Assembly: GCA_022013615.1 (NCBI GenBank)
Contig: JAKLQB010000111.1
Coordinates: 1 to 5,169, forward strand
Length of the DNA stretch: 5,169 nucleotides
Reading direction: 5' to 3'
From: Desulfobacterales bacterium
GTDB lineage: Bacteria > Desulfobacterota > DSM-4660 > Desulfatiglandales > Desulfatiglandaceae
Shown one piece after another: positions 1 to 4,626 of the stretch. A program made the translations under genes and the position numbers. Position 1 is the stretch's first letter. Each line of letters starts with the position of its first letter. The notes beneath the pieces are model-generated. The model saw only the letters and a list, made by a program, of their open reading frames with translations, had not been told where the DNA came from and ran no database searches.

Positions 1-115
1 ACGAATCCTTGTAACCCTGATGGGGGAAATGCTGAGAAAAGACCATAGCCTCGGTCTGGCTTCACTGTGTATCGGTGGTGGCCAGGGAATGGCGACCGTG
101 TTAGAAAAACTGTAG
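1..115 (+). CDS. Thiolase (acetyl-CoA C-acyltransferase), C-terminal fragment
   Basis: Only the last 37 codons are present, read from base 2; the gene enters from the left edge. The peptide contains ILVTLMGEM followed by [12 protein letters not shown]. The latter is the thiolase C-terminal signature, and its Cys is the second catalytic cysteine, the general base for C-C bond cleavage or formation. The usual thiolase end (about ten residues after this loop) is matched by MATVLEKL. The family cleaves acetoacetyl-CoA or longer 3-ketoacyl-CoA with CoA, or condenses acetyl-CoA; chain-length preference cannot be read from this fragment. The gene ends with tandem TAG TAG (113-118). It is followed after 81 nt by the crotonase in the same frame, fitting a beta-oxidation operon. 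The nucleophilic Cys domain and the GHPxGxxG motif lie outside the window. Confidence 0.9.
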   Translation, partial: RILVTLMGEMLRKDHSLGLASLCIGGGQGMATVLEKL

Positions 116-149
116 TAGTTCACCGCAGAGAAAAGTTTAATAGGATCAT

Positions 150-182
150 CAATAGTCAATAGTCAATCGAAAATAGTCAATC
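150..182 (+). repeat. 33-nt heptamer repeat, direct copy 1
   Basis: This stretch reads CAATA followed by four 7-nt units of the GTCAATA/GTCAATC type, one of them the variant GAAAATA. It is identical over all 33 nt to 4161-4193 and to the reverse complement of 3942-3974. It fills much of the thiolase-crotonase spacer, ends 17 nt before the crotonase ATG, and is separated by five A residues from the GGGGAG Shine-Dalgarno. Its role is unknown. The short tandem heptamer organisation resembles, in form only, the heptanucleotide STRR repeats described in cyanobacteria. Confidence 0.9.
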
Positions 183-186
183 AAAA

Positions 187-193
187 AGGGGAG
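187..193 (+). promoter_or_regulatory. Ribosome binding site of the crotonase gene
   Basis: AGGGGAG lies 6 nt before the ATG at 200 and directly follows the repeat at 150-182. It supports ATG 200 as the start, since no other start codon sits at a proper distance. Confidence 0.75.
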
Positions 194-199
194 CGAAAA

Positions 200-982
200 A
201 TGGCTTACGAGAACATTATCTTTGAGACAGAAGAAAACGTGGCGATTATCAAGTTTAACCGGCCTAAGGCCTTGAATGCAATTAACCCGGCACTTTTGGC
301 AGATGTGAGGGATGCGATGGAAAAGATAGAGGCCAACCCGTTTGTGAAGGTGCTTATCCTCACTGGTGAGGGGGAAAAGGCTTTTGTGGCAGGGGCTGAC
401 ATCTCACACATGGTTAATCTCTCTCCACTCCAGGCCAGGCTATTTTCACAGGAGGGGCAGGACCTCATGTTTAAACTTGAAAACCTCTCCATCCCGGTAA
501 TTGCCTGCGTGAACGGATTTGCACTCGGTGGGGGCACAGAGATTGCCATGGCATGCGATTTCATCTACGCCTCGGAAAATGCCAAGTTCGGTCAGCCTGA
601 AATCAATCTTGGTATTATGCCCGGCTTTGGAGGCACCCAGAGGCTTTCCCGGCTGGTGGGAAAGGCCATGGCAAAAGAACTTTGCATGAGCGGAGGCATG
701 ATCAGCGCCCAGGAGGCCAAAGATACAGGGCTGGTTAACAAGGTGTTTCCTCCTGAAAGCTTGTGGGAGGAAACCATGAAGACAGCCAACCTGCTGGCAT
801 CTAAAGGAAAGGTATCGATGAGGGCCGTGAAACAGTGTATTGATCGAGGTTTTGATGTGGATATGCGTTCAGGCTGTTACATGGAAGCTGATGCCTTTGC
901 GCTATGCATGGCCAGCCCGGACGGAAAAGAAGGGATGTCTGCATTTTTGGAGAAAAGAAAACCTGAATTCAAAGGGGGGTGA
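200..982 (+). CDS. Enoyl-CoA hydratase / crotonase (short-chain type)
   Basis: The 260-aa protein is full length for a single-domain bacterial crotonase. It would hydrate crotonyl-CoA or other trans-2-enoyl-CoA to the 3-hydroxyacyl-CoA in the cytoplasm. AGADI (64-68) and the ALGGG loop (108-112) form the CoA and oxyanion-hole region. Both catalytic acids are present: Glu114 in GGGTE (rat mitochondrial Glu144) and Glu134 in FGQPE (rat Glu164), with the family's exact 20-residue spacing. GIMPGFGGTQRL (138-149) and the C-terminal SPDGKEGMSAFLEKRKPEF are typical of hydratases rather than isomerases or dehalogenases of the superfamily. The start at ATG 200 has a good Shine-Dalgarno. The stop lies 7 nt before the acyl-CoA dehydrogenase start, so the two are probably translationally coupled. 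3-Hydroxybutyryl-CoA dehydratase is the likeliest activity; the exact chain length is inferred from the neighbours. Confidence 0.93.
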   Translation: MAYENIIFETEENVAIIKFNRPKALNAINPALLADVRDAMEKIEANPFVKVLILTGEGEKAFVAGADISHMVNLSPLQARLFSQEGQDLMFKLENLSIPVIACVNGFALGGGTEIAMACDFIYASENAKFGQPEINLGIMPGFGGTQRLSRLVGKAMAKELCMSGGMISAQEAKDTGLVNKVFPPESLWEETMKTANLLASKGKVSMRAVKQCIDRGFDVDMRSGCYMEADAFALCMASPDGKEGMSAFLEKRKPEFKGG

Positions 983-983
983 G
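971..983 (+). promoter_or_regulatory. Ribosome binding site of the acyl-CoA dehydrogenase gene
   Basis: AAAGGGGGGTGAG lies over the last codons and stop of the crotonase gene and ends 6 nt before ATG 990. It selects ATG 990 over an upstream in-frame ATG at 840, which would add 50 residues encoded inside the crotonase gene that have no place in this family. Confidence 0.65.
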
Positions 984-989
984 CTAAAC

Positions 990-2135
990 ATGGATTTTGC
1001 ACTGACTGAAGAACAACAGATGGTCCGGGACATGGCCCGGCGGTTTGCAGAGACAGAGATCAAGCCCAAGGCCGCTGAACTGGATGAACGACATGAGCAC
1101 CCGGCAGAGATCGTGAAGCAACTTGGTGAACTGAAAATGATGGGTATTGCTGTGCCTGAGGAATACGGTGGCGGGGGTATGGACTATGTGAGCTATGTGC
1201 TTGCCTTGATAGAAATATCAAAGGCATGCGCCTCAACCGGCGTCATCATGTCAGCCAATAACTCACTTTATTGCTTCCCTGTACAGGCCTACGGCACTGA
1301 GGAGCAAAAGAAGAAATATCTTTATCCCTGTGCATCAGGTGAGAAGATTGGCTGCTATGGTCTGACCGAGGCAGGGGCGGGCTCGGATCCTGCAGGCATG
1401 CGGACCATGGCTGTCAAGGATGGAGATGAATGGGTAATAAACGGAGAAAAAAAGTTCATTACCAATGGCAATGTTTCTGGGTATGCAGTGATAGCTGCAA
1501 TCACTGAAAAGGGCAAAGGTTATAAAGGGATCAGTTCTTTTGTGGTCGATATTGACAATACGCCCGGCTTCAAGGTTGGACGTTTGGAGGATAAACTTGG
1601 TATCCTGGCCTCAGGCACAGCAGAGCTGATTTTCGAAGATGCAAGGCTGCCAGCAGACGGACTCCTTGGAAACGAGGGTGAGGGATTCAGGCAGATGCTC
1701 ACCACGCTCGATGGAGGTCGTATTGGGATTGCATCCCAGGCACTTGGTATTGGCCGTGCAGTGCTTGAAGAGGCCCTCGAATACGCCAAGACTCGGGAGC
1801 AATTCGGGAAACCCATTACATCGTTTCAGGCCATTCAGTGGAAATTGGCGGATATGGCCACGGAATTGGATGCTGCGGAGCTTCTGACCCTCAGGGCCGC
1901 TTGGTTAGAGGACCACAAAAAGCCATACGAAAAGGAAGCCGCTATGGCCAAAACATATGCCTCAGATGCGGCCATGAGGGCATCCGTCGAAGGCGTCCAG
2001 ATCTTAGGAGGATATGGTTACTGCAAGGAATATCCCATGGAACGTCACATGCGTGATGCCAAGATATGCCAGATATATGAAGGAACCAATGAAATCATGC
2101 GCCTTATAATTGCGAGAAACCTTATAAAGAATTGA
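990..2135 (+). CDS. Short-chain acyl-CoA dehydrogenase (butyryl- or isobutyryl-CoA type)
   Basis: The 381-aa protein from ATG 990 matches the usual 378-385 aa of short-chain acyl-CoA dehydrogenases, FAD enzymes that introduce a trans-2 double bond into acyl-CoA and pass electrons to ETF. MDFALTEEQQMVRDMARRFA opens the N-terminal helical domain. GLTEAGAGSDPAG (124-136) is the first family signature, in the flavin-binding beta domain. TREQFGKPI (268-276) and the second signature, from QILGGYGY (337-344) through RDA (355-357), are in the C-terminal helical domain. The catalytic base is Glu364 in IYEGTNE, the position used by butyryl-CoA dehydrogenases; isovaleryl- and long-chain enzymes place it elsewhere. 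Between crotonase and an isobutyryl-CoA mutase-like enzyme, butyryl-CoA is the most likely substrate, but isobutyryl- or 2-methylbutyryl-CoA cannot be excluded. The TGA stop lies inside an inverted piece of the intergenic repeat (2131-2141). Confidence 0.93.
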   Translation: MDFALTEEQQMVRDMARRFAETEIKPKAAELDERHEHPAEIVKQLGELKMMGIAVPEEYGGGGMDYVSYVLALIEISKACASTGVIMSANNSLYCFPVQAYGTEEQKKKYLYPCASGEKIGCYGLTEAGAGSDPAGMRTMAVKDGDEWVINGEKKFITNGNVSGYAVIAAITEKGKGYKGISSFVVDIDNTPGFKVGRLEDKLGILASGTAELIFEDARLPADGLLGNEGEGFRQMLTTLDGGRIGIASQALGIGRAVLEEALEYAKTREQFGKPITSFQAIQWKLADMATELDAAELLTLRAAWLEDHKKPYEKEAAMAKTYASDAAMRASVEGVQILGGYGYCKEYPMERHMRDAKICQIYEGTNEIMRLIIARNLIKN

Positions 2136-2141
2136 CTATTG
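2131..2141 (-). repeat. 11-nt inverted piece of the heptamer repeat over the acyl-CoA dehydrogenase stop
   Basis: ATTGACTATTG is the reverse complement of the first 11 nt of the 33-nt repeat. It contains the TGA stop (2133-2135) of the acyl-CoA dehydrogenase. Bases 2131-2140 are exactly complementary to 2231-2240 inside the direct core copy, so a 10-bp stem is possible across the spacer. Confidence 0.6.
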
Positions 2142-2160
2142 AAAAAACCAAAAAAGAATA

Positions 2161-2181
2161 TTCAATTAAAAATAATCAATC
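2161..2181 (+). repeat. Diverged 21-nt copy of the repeat core
   Basis: Aligned by eye to the last 21 nt of the 33-nt repeat, this stretch agrees at 17 of 21 positions. Three of the four differences are transitions toward A or T. It lies in the A-rich acyl-CoA dehydrogenase-mutase spacer and looks like a decayed older copy, though in AT-rich DNA part of the match may be chance. Confidence 0.45.
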
Positions 2182-2219
2182 AGAAACGTTAATCGACGAT
2201 GGTCAATCAGCAATTAAAC

Positions 2220-2241
2220 AGTCAATCGAAAATAGTCAATC
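2220..2241 (+). repeat. 22-nt perfect core copy of the heptamer repeat
   Basis: These 22 bases are identical to the last 22 nt of the 33-nt repeat; the first 11 nt of the repeat are not conserved here. The copy ends 13 nt before the mutase ATG at 2255 and 4 nt before its GGGG Shine-Dalgarno, the same placement as the copies before the crotonase and mutase small-subunit genes. Confidence 0.88.
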
Positions 2242-2242
2242 G

Positions 2243-2249
2243 AAAGGGG
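2243..2249 (+). promoter_or_regulatory. Ribosome binding site of the mutase large-subunit gene
   Basis: AAAGGGG lies 5 nt before ATG 2255. It decides the start: the frame stays open upstream to a TTG at 2132, but that stretch is intergenic repeat sequence and no comparable ribosome binding site precedes the TTG. Confidence 0.7.
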
Positions 2250-2254
2250 TTCCC

Positions 2255-3940
2255 ATGTCTTTGACATTTAACGAGAAGATTTTTGATGACATAAAAGATG
2301 GCTATAGAAAGTGGAAGGATAAGTTAGACAGGCTCTTTGCCTCCAAATCGGAAAGGCTTGGTCGGTTTTCCACGGTTTCAGACAGGGAGATCAAGAGTCT
2401 TTATTCACCTGCAGATATGAGGGACCAGGATTTTATGAGAGACCTTGGTTTTCCGGGTGAATATCCATTTACCCGGGGTGTCCAGCCCTCCATGTATCGA
2501 GGACGGCTCTGGACCATGCGAATGTTCGCTGGTCTCGGGAGCGCCAATGATACGAACGAACGCTTTCATCACCTGGTCAAAGAAGGCCAGACAGGGCTCT
2601 CCACGGCCTTTGATATGCCCACACTGATGGGGTATGACTCAGACTCACCCAAGGCCAGAGGGGAATGTGGAAAATGCGGGGTGGCAATTGATACCTTAAA
2701 GGATATGGAAGACCTGTTTGATGGGCTTCCCATTGACAGGATTACTACCTCTATGACAATCAATCCACCTGCCCCAGTGCTCTGGGCTATGTATGTTGCT
2801 ATGGCAGAAAAGAGGGGAATAGACAGGAAGGTTATTGGCGGTACCATCCAGAATGACATGCTCAAAGAATTTATCGCTCAGAAGACCTTTATGTGTCCAC
2901 CAAAACCTTCTGTGCGTATTATAGCTGATACAGTAGAATTTGGTACAAATGAGGTGCCGAGGTGGAACACTATCAGCATCAGCGGGTATCATATCAGAGA
3001 GGCGGGGTCCACCGCGGTTCAGGAGCTGGCCTTCACACTCGCTGATGGCATCGCCTATACCCAGGCGGCCTTAGACCGAGGGCTTGATGTGGATGACTTT
3101 GCGCCCCGGTTTTCCTTTTTCTTTAATTCCCATCTTGACTTCTTTGAAGAAATTGCCAAGTTTCGGGCGGCAAGACGTATGTGGGCAAAGATCATGAAGG
3201 AAAGATTCAAGGCCAAAGATCCCCGCTCCTGGTGGCTGAGGTTTCATACACAGACTGCCGGCTGTTCGCTAACGGCCCAGCAGCCTTACAACAATGTCGT
3301 TAGAACGGCGCTTCAAGCGTTGGCTGCTGTTATGGGCGGCACACAATCCCTGCACACCAATTCCCTGGACGAGGTATTGGCTATACCTACCGAAGAGGCT
3401 GCGACCATTGCTCTCAGGACCCAGCAGATTATTGCAGAGGAATCCGGGGTGACCAACACCATTGATCCCCTGGGGGGATCGTATTTTGTAGAGGCGCTCA
3501 CAAACGAGCTGGAGGAGGAGGCCTTTGAGATTATCAGGAGAATAGATGATATGGGCGGTATGCTCTCTGCAATTGAAAAAAATTATCCCCAGCAGGAGAT
3601 TGCTGACGCGGCTTACCATTACCAGAGACAGATCGATGGAAAGCAAAAGACAGTGGTTGGGGTCAATAAATATGTGACCGAAGAGGACATTCCTGTTGAA
3701 GTTCTCGAAATAGATGAGGAGCTTGAAAGACAGCAGATCGAAAAGACCAACCGGATCAAGAATGAGCGCAATAACAAAATGGTTAAGGAATGCCTTGAAA
3801 GGGTAGGGGAGGCCTGTGCGGGAGATCAAAATGTTATGGAGCCTCTTATAGAGGCAGTGAAGAGCTACGCTACGCTCCAGGAGGTGTGTGACGTTTTCAG
3901 ACAGGCTTTCGGTGAATACCGGGATCCGGGGATCTATTGA
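2255..3940 (+). CDS. icmA: B12-dependent acyl-CoA mutase, large (substrate-binding) subunit; isobutyryl-CoA mutase-like
   Basis: The 561-aa protein is the TIM-barrel subunit of the methylmalonyl-CoA mutase family without the C-terminal B12 domain, which is encoded separately at 4208. YPFTRG (70-75), MYRGRLWTMR (80-89), GLSTAFDMPT (114-123), GGTIQND (195-201), ISGYH (242-246) and APRFSFFF (283-290) are the conserved barrel motifs. Family knowledge places Tyr89, Arg207 and His244 in the methylmalonyl-CoA mutase active site (Propionibacterium numbering). Here these align, at constant offset +2, to Phe91, Gln209 and His246. Phe plus Gln is the isobutyryl-CoA mutase pattern (Streptomyces IcmA Phe80/Gln198). 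Ala118, where 2-hydroxyisobutyryl-CoA mutase has Asp, argues against that enzyme. The expected reaction is isobutyryl-CoA to n-butyryl-CoA via a 5'-deoxyadenosyl radical. Isovaleryl/pivalyl-CoA rearrangement is an alternative. The symbol reflects this inference; automatic annotation would probably say methylmalonyl-CoA mutase. The TGA stop sits in the first heptamer of an inverted repeat copy. Confidence 0.88.
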   Translation: MSLTFNEKIFDDIKDGYRKWKDKLDRLFASKSERLGRFSTVSDREIKSLYSPADMRDQDFMRDLGFPGEYPFTRGVQPSMYRGRLWTMRMFAGLGSANDTNERFHHLVKEGQTGLSTAFDMPTLMGYDSDSPKARGECGKCGVAIDTLKDMEDLFDGLPIDRITTSMTINPPAPVLWAMYVAMAEKRGIDRKVIGGTIQNDMLKEFIAQKTFMCPPKPSVRIIADTVEFGTNEVPRWNTISISGYHIREAGSTAVQELAFTLADGIAYTQAALDRGLDVDDFAPRFSFFFNSHLDFFEEIAKFRAARRMWAKIMKERFKAKDPRSWWLRFHTQTAGCSLTAQQPYNNVVRTALQALAAVMGGTQSLHTNSLDEVLAIPTEEAATIALRTQQIIAEESGVTNTIDPLGGSYFVEALTNELEEEAFEIIRRIDDMGGMLSAIEKNYPQQEIADAAYHYQRQIDGKQKTVVGVNKYVTEEDIPVEVLEIDEELERQQIEKTNRIKNERNNKMVKECLERVGEACAGDQNVMEPLIEAVKSYATLQEVCDVFRQAFGEYRDPGIY

Positions 3941-3941
3941 C

Positions 3942-3974
3942 GATTGACTATTTTCGATTGACTATTGACTATTG
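3942..3974 (-). repeat. 33-nt heptamer repeat, inverted copy
   Basis: The reverse complement of these 33 bases is identical to 4161-4193 and to 150-182. One more ATTGAC heptamer (3935-3941) precedes it and contains the TGA stop (3938-3940) of the mutase large-subunit gene. It forms the left arm of a perfect inverted repeat flanking the spacer between the mutase subunits. Confidence 0.92.
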
Positions 3975-3980
3975 GAACCC

Positions 3981-4025
3981 CGTCCGTGATAGGTTACAGT
4001 TTGAAATTTTTTAGCCTGGCGGACG
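3981..4025 (+). other. Possible RNA hairpin inside the mutase spacer
   Basis: CGTCCG (3981-3986) is complementary to CGGACG (4020-4025). Inside it AGGTTA (3991-3996) can pair with TAGCCT (4012-4017) with one G-U pair, leaving a small internal loop and a 15-nt A/T-rich terminal loop. The folding was done by eye. It is not followed by a U-run, so it is not a canonical intrinsic terminator. Confidence 0.3.
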
Positions 4026-4122
4026 ACAGTCGCGGATATAAGGCCACTACCACAGTAGCTTAAAATAACGAAGACCTTTACACTAATTCGAGATGAGCCA
4101 TATTGTGAAATGGAAACAATGG

Positions 4123-4140
4123 TGCGAACCAGGTTCCGCA
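4123..4140 (+). other. Short imperfect palindrome in the mutase spacer
   Basis: TGCGAACC (4123-4130) faces GGTTCCGCA (4132-4140), complementary apart from a bulged C at 4136. In RNA the inner pairs must open to leave a CCAGG loop, giving about six pairs. It could equally be a DNA operator-like palindrome or chance. Confidence 0.25.
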
Positions 4141-4160
4141 AATTATCAATATAAAATCTG

Positions 4161-4193
4161 CAATAGTCAATAGTCAATCGAAAATAGTCAATC
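4161..4193 (+). repeat. 33-nt heptamer repeat, direct copy 2
   Basis: Identical over 33 nt to the copy at 150-182 and complementary over its full length to 3942-3974. It ends 14 nt before the mutase small-subunit ATG and 6 nt before the GGGGG of its Shine-Dalgarno. Confidence 0.92.
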
Positions 4194-4198
4194 CACTT

Positions 4199-4204
4199 AG
4201 GGGG
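4199..4204 (+). promoter_or_regulatory. Ribosome binding site of the mutase small-subunit gene
   Basis: AGGGGG lies only 3 nt before ATG 4208, which is tight. The next codon is GTG at 4211 with 6-nt spacing, so initiation one codon later is possible. Confidence 0.6.
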
Positions 4205-4207
4205 CTT

Positions 4208-4612
4208 ATGGTGCACAAGAGAAGAATAAGGGTAATGGTGGCAAAGCCCGGTCTTGACGGGCACGACAGAGGCGCAAGAATTATTGCCAGGGCGTATCGG
4301 GATGCTGGCTTTGAGGTTGTTTACACAGGTCTTCATCAGACCCCCGAGGAAATTGTCGAGGCCGCAATTCAGGAAGATGTTGACATGATAGGGCTTTCAA
4401 GCCTCGCTGGTGCGCACAAATACCTTTTTCCAAGGACCGTAGAGCTTTTGCGCGAGAAGGGAGCAGACGATATTATTGTCTGCGGGGGAGGCATCATTCC
4501 TAAGGAAGATATTCCTGCACTCAAGGAGGTGGGAATCAAAGAAATTTTTACGCCCGGGACCCTATTGGATGATATTGTCAAGTGGGTAGAGGATAACGTA
4601 AAACCAAGGTAA
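4208..4612 (+). CDS. icmB: B12-binding small subunit of the acyl-CoA mutase
   Basis: The 134-aa protein is a stand-alone cobalamin-binding Rossmann-like domain, the usual size for the small subunit of split mutases. It binds adenosylcobalamin base-off/His-on. DGHDRG (17-22) is the DxHxxG motif with His19 as the lower cobalt ligand. SSL (64-66) gives the SxL motif that contacts the dimethylbenzimidazole tail. GGG (93-95) closes the nucleotide-loop pocket. [19 protein letters not shown] and GLSSLAGAH are very close to the consensus of the methylmalonyl-CoA mutase C-terminal family. It should form the holoenzyme with the large subunit encoded at 2255. The unusual point is the 267-nt repeat-bounded spacer between the two subunit genes, normally adjacent. 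The substrate name is carried over from the large subunit, since this domain itself does not discriminate substrates. Confidence 0.92.
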   Translation: MVHKRRIRVMVAKPGLDGHDRGARIIARAYRDAGFEVVYTGLHQTPEEIVEAAIQEDVDMIGLSSLAGAHKYLFPRTVELLREKGADDIIVCGGGIIPKEDIPALKEVGIKEIFTPGTLLDDIVKWVEDNVKPR

Positions 4613-4626
4613 GAGACGAAGACGTT

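Larger units (their letters stand above)
3942..4193. other. 252-nt inverted-repeat-bounded segment between the mutase subunit genes
   Basis: Perfect 33-nt inverted ends (3942-3974 and 4161-4193) enclose 186 nt (3975-4160). The inner part carries no credible gene: the plus strand has only a 26-codon frame from ATG 4093 without a good ribosome binding site, and the open frame on the minus strand starts inside the mutase small-subunit gene. The layout could be a small non-autonomous MITE-like element, a processed RNA structure, or two independent repeat copies in opposite orientation. No target-site duplication is visible, since the flanks (TATTGAC left, CACTTAG right) differ. No known mobile family is recognised. 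TATAAA at 4150-4155 resembles a -10 box but no matching -35 precedes it. Confidence 0.5.

Noticed and set aside
840..989. Upstream ATG 840 as start of the acyl-CoA dehydrogenase
   Set aside because: The added 50 residues are an out-of-frame reading of the crotonase gene, and the family N-terminus begins at ATG 990, which has a ribosome binding site.
3269..3829. 186-codon minus-strand open frame inside the mutase large-subunit gene
   Set aside because: It is fully antisense to strongly conserved coding sequence and resembles no known protein, so it is a shadow frame.
3942..3974. Repeated TTGACT as -35 promoter elements
   Set aside because: No good -10 box lies 16-18 nt downstream of any of them. 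The best candidates, GACTAT at 3967-3972 and GATAGG at 3988-3993, match poorly; TTGACT is simply part of the heptamer unit.
4041..4060. GCCACT motif suggesting a cobalamin riboswitch before a B12-dependent subunit
   Set aside because: The other conserved elements, notably the B12 box (GCCAGGAGACCTGCC-like) and the GGTGNAA segment, are absent on both strands.
4093..4173. 26-codon plus-strand frame within the spacer
   Set aside because: It has only a weak GAG directly before ATG, ends in the repeat, and shows nothing recognisable.
150..4193. CRISPR array
   Set aside because: The copies are far apart, mixed in orientation and separated by genes, with no regular spacers or cas genes.
3962..4336. 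124-codon open frame on the minus strand across the mutase spacer
   Set aside because: It starts inside the well-supported small-subunit gene, ends inside the repeat, shows no recognised domain and has no ribosome binding site.
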